Positions 25,175-33,845 of a DNA stretch of 64,000 nucleotides are shown one piece after another. Source of the DNA: Rikenellaceae bacterium (GTDB lineage: Bacteria; Bacteroidota; Bacteroidia; Bacteroidales; Rikenellaceae); the NCBI GenBank assembly GCA_902363575.1, contig CABJAJ010000004.1:62001-126000 (forward strand), written 5' to 3'. Positions within the stretch are counted from its first letter, which is position 1. The number at the start of each line of letters is the position of its first letter. A program made the position numbers and the translations under genes. The notes below the pieces were generated by a model, which was not told where the DNA came from, searched no databases, and saw only the letters and a program-made list of their open reading frames with translations.

Positions 25175-26584
25175 ATGTTTCTGGATTTGTCCATCCCCTG
25201 CAAGGTCGCCGATCGGTCGCTGGCGGAGTGGGGACGCAAGGAGATCGAAATCTCCGAACACGAAATGCCGGGCCTGATGGCCGTACGCCGCAAATACGGG
25301 CCGGACAAACCCCTCAGGGGGGTGCGGATCATGGGATCGCTGCACATGACCATACAGACCGCTGTGCTGATCGAGACGCTGGTGGAGCTGGGCGCCGAGG
25401 TGCGCTGGTGCTCCTGCAACATCTTCTCGACGCAGGATCACGCCGCCGCTGCCATCGCCGAGGCGGGCGTGCCGGTTTTCGCATGGAAGGGCGAGACGCT
25501 GGCCGAATACTGGTGGTGTACGGCTATGGCCCTCTCGTTCCCGGGGGGCAAGGGGCCCCACCTGATCGTGGACGACGGCGGCGACGCCACGCTGCTCATA
25601 CACCGGGGATATAAGGCCGAGTCCGACGCTGCGACGCTCGAGGTCGCACCGTCGTCGGAGGAGGAGCGGGTCATCCTGGCAACACTGCGCGACATTCTGC
25701 GCGAAGATCCCGAGAAGTGGCATCGCACGGTGGCCGAATGGCGGGGCGTGAGCGAGGAGACCACCACCGGCGTGCATCGGCTCTATCAGATGCAGGAGGC
25801 GGGCGAGCTGCTCGTTCCGGCCATCAATGTCAATGACTCCTGCACCAAGTCGAAATTCGACAACCTGTACGGCTGCCGCGAGTCGCTGGCCGACGGCATA
25901 AAGCGCGCAACGGACGTGATGATTGCCGGGAAGGTGGTCGTGGTGTGCGGCTACGGCGACGTGGGCAAGGGATGCGCCCGTTCGATGCGCTCCTATGGCG
26001 CACGGGTGATCGTCACCGAAATCGATCCGATCTGCGCATTGCAGGCGGCGATGGAGGGTTTCGAGGTCAGGACCGTCGAGAGCGCCCTGCCCGAAGGCAA
26101 CATCTACGTCACCTGCACCGGCAACCGCGATATCATCACCCTGGAGCACATGCAGCGTATGCGTGACCAGGCGATCGTCTGCAACATCGGCCATTTCGAC
26201 AATGAAATCCAGATGGCGCGACTCGAAGCTTCCGATGCCGTGCGCACCAATATCAAGCCGCAGGTGGATAAATATACCTTCCCCGACGGCCATGCGATCT
26301 TCGTACTGGCCGAAGGGCGCCTGGTCAATCTGGGATGCGCGACGGGGCACCCCTCGTTCGTGATGAGTAATTCGTTCACCAACCAGTGCCTCGCCCAGTT
26401 GGAACTTTGGAGAAACCGGCTCGAAGTGGGCGTTTACCGGCTTCCGAAACATCTGGATGAAGAGGTGGCCCGCCTGCATCTGGACAACCTGGGGGTCGAG
26501 CTTACGCGCCTCACACCCCAGCAGGCCGCCTATATCGGCGTGCCGGAACAGGGGCCCTACAAGGCCGAGCACTACCGCTATTAA
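25175..26584 (+). CDS. ahcY: Adenosylhomocysteinase
   Basis: A 469-residue NAD-dependent enzyme that splits S-adenosylhomocysteine into adenosine and homocysteine, relieving inhibition of methyltransferases. Markers are [20 protein letters not shown] (~223-242), with the catalytic Lys and Asp, then the Rossmann fold [16 protein letters not shown] (~255-270), and the conserved C-terminal phrase [17 protein letters not shown] with Lys-Tyr residues at the end (EHYRY). The ATG at 25175 is used; upstream bases belong to the preceding gene. It ends the operon and is followed by a strong hairpin. Confidence 0.97.
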   Translation: MFLDLSIPCKVADRSLAEWGRKEIEISEHEMPGLMAVRRKYGPDKPLRGVRIMGSLHMTIQTAVLIETLVELGAEVRWCSCNIFSTQDHAAAAIAEAGVPVFAWKGETLAEYWWCTAMALSFPGGKGPHLIVDDGGDATLLIHRGYKAESDAATLEVAPSSEEERVILATLRDILREDPEKWHRTVAEWRGVSEETTTGVHRLYQMQEAGELLVPAINVNDSCTKSKFDNLYGCRESLADGIKRATDVMIAGKVVVVCGYGDVGKGCARSMRSYGARVIVTEIDPICALQAAMEGFEVRTVESALPEGNIYVTCTGNRDIITLEHMQRMRDQAIVCNIGHFDNEIQMARLEASDAVRTNIKPQVDKYTFPDGHAIFVLAEGRLVNLGCATGHPSFVMSNSFTNQCLAQLELWRNRLEVGVYRLPKHLDEEVARLHLDNLGVELTRLTPQQAAYIGVPEQGPYKAEHYRY

Positions 26585-26605
26585 TTCGCTATCCGCGATC
26601 ATCTA

Positions 26606-26642
26606 CGATCCCGGGCCGGTCTGCACCGGCCCGGGATCGTTT
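26606..26642 (+). terminator. Terminator of the rsfS-ahcY operon
   Basis: A perfect 15-bp GC-rich stem (26606-26620 against 26625-26639) with a CTGC loop, followed by TTT. The T tract is short, but the stem is very strong and sits 21 bases after the ahcY stop. Confidence 0.75.
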
Positions 26643-26720
26643 GCTGCGGTTCGCCGGCTTTGCCCCCACTTTCAGCCTCTGAGCCATCCCCGGCCCTAAG
26701 GGGATGATATGGTTCGGAAT

Positions 26721-26757
26721 GAAAAGAAATCCGGATGCTCGAAAGCATCCGGATTTC
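26721..26757 (-). terminator. Terminator of the M16 peptidase transcript
   Basis: A perfect 14-bp stem (26726-26739 against 26744-26757, GAAATCCGGATGCT and its complement) with a CGAA-type loop; on the minus strand it is followed by CTTTTC. It lies ~44 bases past the M16 stop. Confidence 0.8.
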
Positions 26758-26800
26758 TGCATGCGGAGCAGCCGATACGGTCGCCCCTGTCCGTTTGGGA

Positions 26801-29704
26801 TCAATACCCGAAAATCTCCTCCTGGCTGACGAACTGGATCGGGCCGATCTTGCGCAGGTAGTTCAGATCGAGGTCTTTGGAGTCGCCCAGGATGCAATAG
26901 GTGTAGTTGCGATCCTTGACCCACTTCTCCTGCGTGGCTTTCACGTCGTCGAGCGTCATGTGCTGTACCTGTTCAAAGATCGCCTTGCTGCGGTCGTAGT
27001 CGATGCCCAGGTCTTTGGCCGCAAGGTAGCTCCAGAGCACGTCGCTCTTGATTGTGCGGTCGGTGCGCATGCGGGCGATCAGGCTCTCCTTTGCCAGGTT
27101 GAAGGCCGCTTCGCTTTCGGGCATGTTGTTGATGATCTCCTGGAAAGCATCGATCGCATCGCCCATCTTGTCGTTCTGCGTGGCGATGAAGGCCATGTAC
27201 ATATAGGGACGGTCGAGTCGGCCGGGCTGGCTGAGGAAAGCCTGGGCGGTGTAGGCCAGACTGCGTGCCTCGCGCATCTCCTGGAAGACGATGGCGTTCA
27301 TCCCGCCCCCGAAATATGCGTTGTAGAGTGCGATGGCCGCGTCGTTGGCGGGATCGAACGTTTCGCCCCGGTTGGAAATCTGGAGGAAATAGATCTGCTT
27401 GGCGTCGTACTCGGCCATGATAACCCGGTTTTCGGGCGTCAGCAGCGGCCGGGTCCGAACGGTCTCGGCAACGGGCGTCAACTCGGCAGGGGTCTTATGG
27501 TAGGCTTTCAGGTCGGCCACCACTTCGTTGCCGCTCTTGGGGCCATAGTAAAGCACCGTATGCTCGAGGTTGGCGAACGCCTTGATTTTGTCGAGCAGCT
27601 CCTCCGAGGTGAGCGCCTGCAGCTGCTCGTCGGTAAGGGTGTTTTTCCTGACGTATTCCGGACCGAAGGTAGCATAACGGTTCAGTGCGCCGAAGTTAGC
27701 GCCCTGATTCAGCTTGGCGTCGGCGCGTGCCTTAATCATGTCGGCTTTCAGGTTTTCCAGAATCGCTTCGTTGGGCTGCGCATCGGCGATGAGCTCCTCG
27801 AAAAGCTGCATGGCGGCAGGCATATTCTCGCTCAGGCCGCTCAGGGAGACATAGCTGCGGTCGGCGCCGGCGGTGATGCCATACCCGCAGGCGATGTTGT
27901 AGAACTCCTGCTTGATCTGTTCGGCGCTCTTCTGCGAAGTGCCCAGGTAGTCGAGATACTGGAACGCGAGATTCAGGACGGGGTCGGTGTTGGTGCCCGT
28001 CTCGATGACGTACATCAGGTTGAACAGCCCGGTGGTCTCGTTCTTCTTATAGAGGACGGGGATGCCGGCCTGTGCCTCGAGCTTGCTCATGTCTTTCTGG
28101 AAATCCACGAATACGGGCTCGATGGGTTTCACCTGCGAGGACTGAATCTCCTGCAGGAAAGCGCTCGTGGCGTCGCGGTTGGTGGCGATCGGCGTGATGG
28201 CGGGCTTGGAAATCTTCTGCTCGTTGGGGTCTTTACCCTCGTGCTTGTAGATCACTGCCATATTTTGGTCGCCGAAGATGCGGTTGGCGAAGTCCACGAC
28301 GTCCTGCTTGCTGATCTTGCCGAGGCGGTCGAGCTGTTCGACTTCGTCTTTCCAGTCGATGCCGTTGATGAAGGCGTTCACGTAAGCGTCAGCGCGGCCG
28401 TCGTTGGAGTCGAGGTACTGCTCGATCTGCACCTTGCGGTTGTTGATGACCGCCTTGAGCATGGTCTCGTCGAACTCGCCGGCCTGCAACTTGGCAACCT
28501 CGCCCAGCAACAGCTCCTTCACTTCGTCGAGCGTCTGTCCCGCTTTGGGGCGGCCCTGCAGTACGAATGCGCCGTAGTCGGCCATAATCATCGGATAGCC
28601 GTAAGCCACCAGCACCTTCTGCTGCTGGTTCAGGTCGAGGTCCATCATACCGGCCTGCCCGTTGTAGAGGATGTCGCTCGTAAGCTGCGCCAGGTCGGCA
28701 TCCGCGGAAGCCGCGCCGCCCATGCGCCATGCCAGGGTGATGTTCTCGGCGTCCAGACCGTACACGTCGCGCACCACGGGCGAGGTGATCGGCTGCTCGG
28801 GCTCGTACTGAAGCGCGGGAATATTCTCGTTGGGCTTCATGTCGCCGAAATACTTGTCGATGGTGGCGATCATCTCGTCGGGATCGAAGTCACCCGAAAG
28901 ACAGATGGCCATGTTGTTGGGCACGTAATAGGTGTCGTGGTACATCTTCACGTTGGTGATCGACGGGTTCTTGAGGCTCTCCTGCGTACCCAGCACGGTC
29001 TGACGGCCGTAGGGGTGGTTGGGGAAGAGCGACGAGAGGATGTTTTCGTACACCTTGCGGCCGTCGCTGGTGAGCGACATATTCTTCTCCTCGTAGATGG
29101 TTTCCAATTCGGTGTGGAAGCCGCGGATCACGATGTTCTTGAACCGGTCGGCCTGGATTTTGGCCCAGTTGTCGATCTGGTTCGAGGGGATATCCTCCAC
29201 GTAAACCGTCTGGTCGTAAGCCGTGTAGGCGTTGGTCCCGATCGCTCCGATGGCCGACATCAGCTTGTCGTACTCGTTGGGGATGGCAATTTTCGACGCC
29301 TCGTAGCTCACGCTGTCGATCCGGTGGTAGATGGCAGCCCGCTCGGCCTCGTCGGTGGTCTTGCGATATACCTCGAACAGGCTTTCGATCTCGTCGAGCA
29401 TCGGTTTCTCGGCCGCATAGTCCGAGGTGCCGAACTGCTCGGTGCCCTTGAACATCAGGTGCTCGAAGTAGTGGGCCAGGCCGGTGGTTTCCGAGGGGTC
29501 ATTCTTGCCGCCTACCCGTACGGCGATGTAGGTCTGGATGCGGGGCGTCTCCTTGTTTACGCTCATATAGACCTTCAGTCCGTTATCCAGCGTATAGATG
29601 CGGGTTTTGAGCGGATCGCCGGGGACTTTTTCGTACTTGTACTTGGAACAGGACGCGGCGAGGACCGATACGATGACCGCCGCAAAAAGTAGGTACCTCT
29701 TCAT
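26801..29704 (-). CDS. M16-family zinc metallopeptidase lipoprotein (two-domain, insulinase type)
   Basis: A 967-residue lipoprotein: lipobox VLAASC with Cys near residue 17, then a first M16 half with the inverted zinc motif HYFEH (~82-86) and the downstream Glu of the family (ETIYEEKNM, ~160), followed by a catalytically inactive second half. The pattern is that of full-length insulinase-type peptidases made of four M16 subdomains. It would hydrolyse peptides in the envelope or at the surface. The start at 29704 (ATG) is chosen over an upstream TTG. It follows the DUF456 gene by 12 bp in the same operon and is terminated by the 26721-26757 hairpin. Confidence 0.93.
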   Translation of the reverse strand: MKRYLLFAAVIVSVLAASCSKYKYEKVPGDPLKTRIYTLDNGLKVYMSVNKETPRIQTYIAVRVGGKNDPSETTGLAHYFEHLMFKGTEQFGTSDYAAEKPMLDEIESLFEVYRKTTDEAERAAIYHRIDSVSYEASKIAIPNEYDKLMSAIGAIGTNAYTAYDQTVYVEDIPSNQIDNWAKIQADRFKNIVIRGFHTELETIYEEKNMSLTSDGRKVYENILSSLFPNHPYGRQTVLGTQESLKNPSITNVKMYHDTYYVPNNMAICLSGDFDPDEMIATIDKYFGDMKPNENIPALQYEPEQPITSPVVRDVYGLDAENITLAWRMGGAASADADLAQLTSDILYNGQAGMMDLDLNQQQKVLVAYGYPMIMADYGAFVLQGRPKAGQTLDEVKELLLGEVAKLQAGEFDETMLKAVINNRKVQIEQYLDSNDGRADAYVNAFINGIDWKDEVEQLDRLGKISKQDVVDFANRIFGDQNMAVIYKHEGKDPNEQKISKPAITPIATNRDATSAFLQEIQSSQVKPIEPVFVDFQKDMSKLEAQAGIPVLYKKNETTGLFNLMYVIETGTNTDPVLNLAFQYLDYLGTSQKSAEQIKQEFYNIACGYGITAGADRSYVSLSGLSENMPAAMQLFEELIADAQPNEAILENLKADMIKARADAKLNQGANFGALNRYATFGPEYVRKNTLTDEQLQALTSEELLDKIKAFANLEHTVLYYGPKSGNEVVADLKAYHKTPAELTPVAETVRTRPLLTPENRVIMAEYDAKQIYFLQISNRGETFDPANDAAIALYNAYFGGGMNAIVFQEMREARSLAYTAQAFLSQPGRLDRPYMYMAFIATQNDKMGDAIDAFQEIINNMPESEAAFNLAKESLIARMRTDRTIKSDVLWSYLAAKDLGIDYDRSKAIFEQVQHMTLDDVKATQEKWVKDRNYTYCILGDSKDLDLNYLRKIGPIQFVSQEEIFGY

Positions 29705-29716
29705 TTGCAATATGGT

Positions 29717-30229
29717 TTAGAAAGTTGTGGTTACCCAATCTCGGACTACGGGGTAGGTGTCCGCCCACACATAGACCAGCATCGCCACCGAAGCCGCGAG
29801 CTTGATGCCCGTGCCGACGATGAACGAGAAAAACGATCCCAGCCCGACCAGCAGCGCCCGTCCGGCGTCCTGCCGGTTGTGGAGCAGCTCGCCCAGCACC
29901 GCCCCGAAGAACGGCCCCAGGATGATCCCCACGAAGCCGCCCATGAACAGTCCGACCACCACGCCGATCGTGGCTCCGATGGCTCCGGCCCGCGAGCCCC
30001 CGAAAAGGCGGGTCATGTAGGCCGGCAGGAAGTAATCCACGGCCGAGACCACGACGGTCACGGCCAGGAAGATCCACAGCACTCCGGACGAAAGGGTGGA
30101 GTAGCTGCACATGGCGGCGCACAGTAACCCGGCATAACTCAGCACCACGCCGGGGATGACGGGCAGAATGCATCCGGCGATGCCGATGAGCGAGAGCAGG
30201 AAAGCTGCGACGGAAAGCGCAATATCCAT
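29717..30229 (-). CDS. DUF456 membrane protein
   Basis: A 170-residue, strongly hydrophobic protein with about five transmembrane segments and the Gly-rich DUF456 signatures CILPVIPGVVLSYAGLL (~22-38) and GGFVGIILGPFFGAVLGELL (~95-114). The function of DUF456 is unknown. The ATG at 30229 is chosen because upstream residues would be charged and non-membrane; a TAnnTTTG element lies 35 bases before it. It is the first gene of a two-gene operon with the M16 peptidase. Confidence 0.85.
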   Translation of the reverse strand: MDIALSVAAFLLSLIGIAGCILPVIPGVVLSYAGLLCAAMCSYSTLSSGVLWIFLAVTVVVSAVDYFLPAYMTRLFGGSRAGAIGATIGVVVGLFMGGFVGIILGPFFGAVLGELLHNRQDAGRALLVGLGSFFSFIVGTGIKLAASVAMLVYVWADTYPVVRDWVTTTF

Positions 30230-30264
30230 AGGGTGAGTCCGCGTTCGTTGGAAAACAAATACAT

Positions 30265-30272
30265 ACAAATAT
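30265..30272 (-). promoter_or_regulatory. -7 promoter element for the DUF456-M16 operon
   Basis: TATATTTG on the minus strand matches TAnnTTTG and lies 35 bases before the ATG at 30229. No feature was seen in the gap 30273-30467. Confidence 0.55.
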
Positions 30273-30467
30273 ACGGGAAAGGATCGGAAATACAAAGATT
30301 CGTTTCGGTTTTTTATCTTTTGCATGCAATTTCATCCTGTTTTGCCTTAGGTCGGGCTTTGCAGGGATGAAGGGATGCGTGCGCAGGGACGGATCGGTGT
30401 GCTATGCGATTGTCCGGGTTCGCAAGCTCTTTGACGAAGGATATGCCGGTATGACAGCTCTGCGACG

Positions 30468-30503
30468 AAAAAGGGGGCCCGCACTCTGAGTGTGCGGGCC
30501 CCC
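30468..30503 (-). terminator. Terminator of panC-panD
   Basis: A perfect 12-bp GC-rich stem (30473-30484 against 30492-30503, GGGGGCCCGCAC) with a 7-base loop, followed on the minus strand by five T (30472-30468), 24 bases after the panD stop. Confidence 0.9.
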
Positions 30504-30527
30504 GATGGTTCGGGTAGGAAAGCCGGG

Positions 30528-30884
30528 TCAACCGACCAGCCGGTTGGTGTCCGTGTCGGGGAAGATGACCCACGGTTTGAAGGTTTTGGCCTCCTGGAAA
30601 TCCATCCGGGCATAGGAGACGATAATCACCACGTCGCCCACTTGCACCTTGCGGGCCGCCGCTCCGTTGAGGCAGATCGCTCCGCTCAGGCGCGGGCCTT
30701 TGATGACGTAGGTTTCAAAACGTTCGCCGTTGTCGATGTCGAGTATCTGGACTTTTTCGCCTTCGATCAGGTTGGCCGCCTCCATGAGCGCTTCGTCAAT
30801 GGTGATGCTGCCCACGTAATTCAGATTGGCCTCGGTGACCCTGACGCGGTGAATCTTGGATTTGAGCACTTCGATCTGGAACAT
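30528..30884 (-). CDS. panD: Aspartate 1-decarboxylase proenzyme
   Basis: A 118-residue pyruvoyl enzyme that makes beta-alanine from aspartate for pantothenate. The self-processing site is YVGSITID near residues 22-29 (Gly-Ser cleavage), followed by the conserved [20 protein letters not shown] (~57-76) containing the active-site Tyr and the Asn72-Gly-Ala-Ala motif. The ATG at 30884 follows the panC stop by two bases, so the two are translated together. The product is the second substrate of PanC. Confidence 0.97.
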   Translation of the reverse strand: MFQIEVLKSKIHRVRVTEANLNYVGSITIDEALMEAANLIEGEKVQILDIDNGERFETYVIKGPRLSGAICLNGAAARKVQVGDVVIIVSYARMDFQEAKTFKPWVIFPDTDTNRLVG

Positions 30885-30886
30885 GG

Positions 30887-31723
30887 TTATCGCAGTTTTA
30901 TGTTGTCGATCAGTCGCACGCTGCCCGCCTGTACGGCCACGCAGCCCTGGATGCGGGGACACTCGTCCCAGGTGGCGACGCGCTGCATGGTGCGGGCGTC
31001 CACGGCCTGGAAATAGATGACTTTGAGCAGCGGGTTGCTTTCGATTTCACGGCAGACCCATGCTTCGAGCTCCGCCGGTGCGAGTTCGTGCGTCCGTCGG
31101 GCCGCAGCGCGCAGGGTGGCGTAGATATGGGGCGCCGCAGCGCGGTGGGCCTCGTCGAGCAGGGCGTTGCGGGACGAAAGGGCCAGCCCGTCGTCGCCCC
31201 GCACGATGGGACATTCGACGATCTCGACCGGAAGAGCCAGTTGCGCGACCATGGCCTTCACCACGGCGATCTGCTGGAAATCCTTCTCTCCGAAATAGGC
31301 CCGGGCGGGACGCACGAGCTCCAGCAGCCGGCTCACCACCTGTGCCACGCCGTTGAAATGACCGGGACGGGTCGCCCCCTCCATCACCTTGTCGATAAGG
31401 CCGAAATCGAATTGCCGCGTGTCGGGCTCGGGGTAGATCTCCTCTGCCGCGGGCATGAAGACGTAATCCGCACCGACCTCCGCGAGCAGTCGGCAGTCGG
31501 CGTCGGGGGTGCGGGGGTAGCTCCGCAGGTCGTTGGGGTCGTTGAATTGGGTGGGATTGACGAACACGCTCACCACCACCGTGTCACATTCCCGGCGCGC
31601 CCGCTCGACGAGCGAGCGGTGGCCGCAGTGCAGTGCGCCCATCGTCGGCACGAATCCGATCTTCGCGGAGTCGATTCCGTCCAGCTCGTGCCGCAGTTCG
31701 TTCACACTTGTTAGAATCTTCAT
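30887..31723 (-). CDS. panC: Pantothenate synthetase
   Basis: A 278-residue enzyme that joins pantoate and beta-alanine. Signatures: [15 protein letters not shown] (~23-37) with the HxGH nucleotide motif, [10 protein letters not shown] (~52-61), FGEKDFQQ (~145-152), and the KMSKS-like [12 protein letters not shown] (~180-191). The ATG at 31723 is preferred; an upstream extension would run through the promoter element at 31750-31757. It is followed directly by panD and the terminator at 30468-30503. Confidence 0.97.
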   Translation of the reverse strand: MKILTSVNELRHELDGIDSAKIGFVPTMGALHCGHRSLVERARRECDTVVVSVFVNPTQFNDPNDLRSYPRTPDADCRLLAEVGADYVFMPAAEEIYPEPDTRQFDFGLIDKVMEGATRPGHFNGVAQVVSRLLELVRPARAYFGEKDFQQIAVVKAMVAQLALPVEIVECPIVRGDDGLALSSRNALLDEAHRAAAPHIYATLRAAARRTHELAPAELEAWVCREIESNPLLKVIYFQAVDARTMQRVATWDECPRIQGCVAVQAGSVRLIDNIKLR

Positions 31724-31749
31724 TTCTTCAGTTGCTCTGTGTAGCGGGG

Positions 31750-31757
31750 CAAAGGTA
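31750..31757 (-). promoter_or_regulatory. -7 promoter element for panC-panD
   Basis: TACCTTTG on the minus strand matches TAnnTTTG, 26 bases before the panC ATG. Confidence 0.65.
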
Positions 31758-32035
31758 TGAATAAGAATCAAGAATGAAAAAATTTATCCGCCGAAAATTC
31801 GTCTCTGTCCGCAACCGGATGAGGCGGCGCGCAGCGGGGTGCGCTGCGGCAGGTTACGTCTGCCAGGTTATGCGGGCGCGGATCGCCTCCGCACCGCGCG
31901 TAGTGCGGAAGAGGGGTGTGCCATCGGGGGGCATGGCGGCGGTTTCCGCGAACCGCCCGGCAACGGGCGGGATATGGAGACGGCTGCGGTACAGGACCGT
32001 ATGCGACAGTTGCGGTGTCCGTGCCCGTCTTCGGC
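31758..32035. other. Gene-free GC-rich intergenic stretch
   Basis: I see no gene. A plus-strand frame beginning with ATG AAA AAA at 31774 gives a very basic, compositionally odd product that runs on antisense through the next gene, so it is rejected. No promoter, repeat or hairpin other than the terminator just beyond was recognised. Confidence 0.5.
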
Positions 32036-32068
32036 ATAAAAGAGCCGCCCGCACAATGCGGACGGCTC
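32036..32068 (-). terminator. Terminator of the two-lipoprotein operon
   Basis: A 12-bp stem with one G-U pair (32042-32053 against 32057-32068) and TTTT after it on the minus strand, ~20 bases past the stop at 32089. Confidence 0.8.
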
Positions 32069-32088
32069 GGAAAAAGAGAGCGAGACGG

Positions 32089-33834
32089 CTACTCGAACCG
32101 GTACAGCGCGCGCCTGTAAACCGGCGGAGCTTCCTTTGCGGTGCGGATGCGCCGGGCGACGGCCGCCCGAGCGTCGTGCGTCGTCCGGGAGACCTTCGCC
32201 GGTGCCTCGAGGAGGCCGGTCTGCGCGGCGGAAAGCACGGAGGCGGTTTCCAGCTCGCTCACGGGAGATGCTCCCTCCCTGCTGAAGGTGATCTGCCGAC
32301 GGAATACGGCTCCGAACTGGTAGTATTCGTCCGCGGCCACGGCCAGCAGGGTCGCTTCGCCCCAGTCGGCGACGTAATTCATCTCCCGGATGTCCGGCGT
32401 GCCGCCCTGCAACAGGGCGTTGATGGTCGCATCGTCGGGGTAGAAGACCGGGTCGGACACGTCGCCCCGGGCGAGGGCTATGTACCAGTGTGCAGCGTCG
32501 GAACTGGGCCGCGCCGTCGCCGGCGCATAGACCCTGCCTGCGAGGTTGGCATACCTGACCGGATCGAGGGCATAGAGCGCGTCGCCGTCGAAATATTTGT
32601 CGCAGTCGATCGTGCAGGTCGCCGCCGACACGTTTTCCCCGAGCGTGGTGAACCGTTCCCTGGTCAGCGGGCCGGCCGCCGAAGCGTCGGCGTTCATGGC
32701 ATAGGCCAGGGCGTAATAACCGGTCGAAGGGGTCAGACCGTCCCACAGCTCCTTCGATACGCCCCGCCAGCAAACGGCCTCTACCGCCTGTTCGACACTT
32801 ATCCCCTGCTCCAGAGCCACCTGCTCGATGGACTGCCGGATGCGGGCCGTGAGGTTGGCGTCGCCCGCATAGTCCGCTTCGTCGATGACCAGGGTGAAGT
32901 ACCCGACGGTGTTGTCGGACGGGGTCACCTCGACCAGCACGCTCTGACTGTCGTTGTTGGCGACGGCGATCCGGAACGTGCAGTCGGCCGGGTCGCCCGC
33001 ATCGAGCGTGCGGAAAGGTTGTACCGCAGCTTCGGTCAGGCAGACGCCGTCGTCGTCGAGTCCGATCGCGAAGGCATAGAAGTCGGTCGCAGGGGGCATA
33101 TTGCCGATCCGGTCGCTGTCGGGCCCGAGGGATTGGAGCGCGGCGGTGATCTCTTCGATCTGCCGGCCGGGGTTGTTTTCCAGCAGGAAGGCGAGCAATT
33201 CGGACATGATGACCGACAGGTCGCCGCCGCAGTTCCGGTAGTCCTCCGCGGTGATTACGTCGAAATAGTAGGGCATCGCGTCGTTGTCGGGCCTGACGGA
33301 AACGGTGGCTTCGGTTTGGGTGACGTCGCTCACCTCCAGGGTGAACCCGCCTTCGGGCACGATGCGCTCGGGGGTGGTGAAGGTCTCGGCGGCGGCCGGG
33401 GTGGTGCAGACCCCCGCATCGTCGAGGCCGATGGCCATGACGTAATATTTCGTGCGGGGCTGCAGGCCGGAGTAGGTTTGCGTCGTCACGCCTTTGCGCT
33501 GAAGCCGGGCGACGATCTCCCCGACGGGGATTGTCGGGTCGGATTCCTGCGCCTTGCGGATGATCGAGGCCACATGCCCGGCCACATCTCCTCCGCAGGC
33601 TTCGTATTCGGCTTCGGTCATGGGGCCGGCGCAGTAGGTCATTCCGTCGTCGTCGGGGGTGACGGTGGCCTTCACGCTCGTGGCTTCCAGGTCGGTGAGC
33701 GTGATGGTGAAGGGAGCTTTGACCGGAGGCGGAGGGGGTTCCGGCGCCGGATTTTCGGACGAATTGCAGCCTGCAAAGGTCAGCAGCAGGGCGCACATGA
33801 GCGCGGTCGGTCGGATGACAGGGTATGTTTTCAT
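32089..33834 (-). CDS. Large lipoprotein built from three FnIII-like repeats with helical inserts
   Basis: A 581-residue lipoprotein with lipobox LTFAGC (Cys ~24) and a Pro-rich spacer (PAPEPPPPPVK). Three homologous units follow at about residues 36-150, 152-262 and 270-390. Each begins with a beta strand such as FTITLTDLEATSVKATVTPDD, then an inserted helix (YEACGGDVAGHVASIIRKAQ, YRNCGGDLSVIMSELLAFLL, YAGDANLTARIRQSIEQVAL), then a closing strand pattern TKYYVMAIGLDDAGV / TDFYAFAIGLDDDGV. A fourth, diverged unit (~395-515) follows. The repeated Cys-Gly-Gly in units one and two is notable. I do not recognise a named family; a surface-exposed adhesive or scaffold role is a guess. It lies 11 bp after a related repeat lipoprotein. 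Confidence 0.75.
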   Translation of the reverse strand: MKTYPVIRPTALMCALLLTFAGCNSSENPAPEPPPPPVKAPFTITLTDLEATSVKATVTPDDDGMTYCAGPMTEAEYEACGGDVAGHVASIIRKAQESDPTIPVGEIVARLQRKGVTTQTYSGLQPRTKYYVMAIGLDDAGVCTTPAAAETFTTPERIVPEGGFTLEVSDVTQTEATVSVRPDNDAMPYYFDVITAEDYRNCGGDLSVIMSELLAFLLENNPGRQIEEITAALQSLGPDSDRIGNMPPATDFYAFAIGLDDDGVCLTEAAVQPFRTLDAGDPADCTFRIAVANNDSQSVLVEVTPSDNTVGYFTLVIDEADYAGDANLTARIRQSIEQVALEQGISVEQAVEAVCWRGVSKELWDGLTPSTGYYALAYAMNADASAAGPLTRERFTTLGENVSAATCTIDCDKYFDGDALYALDPVRYANLAGRVYAPATARPSSDAAHWYIALARGDVSDPVFYPDDATINALLQGGTPDIREMNYVADWGEATLLAVAADEYYQFGAVFRRQITFSREGASPVSELETASVLSAAQTGLLEAPAKVSRTTHDARAAVARRIRTAKEAPPVYRRALYRFE

Positions 33835-33845
33835 GGCGCACTGCA

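Noticed and set aside
26735..29692. 985-residue plus-strand open frame opposite the M16 peptidase gene
   Set aside because: It is a stop-free shadow in GC-rich DNA with low-complexity Val/Gly/Asp-rich composition; the minus strand carries a complete M16 peptidase with lipobox, zinc motif and terminator.
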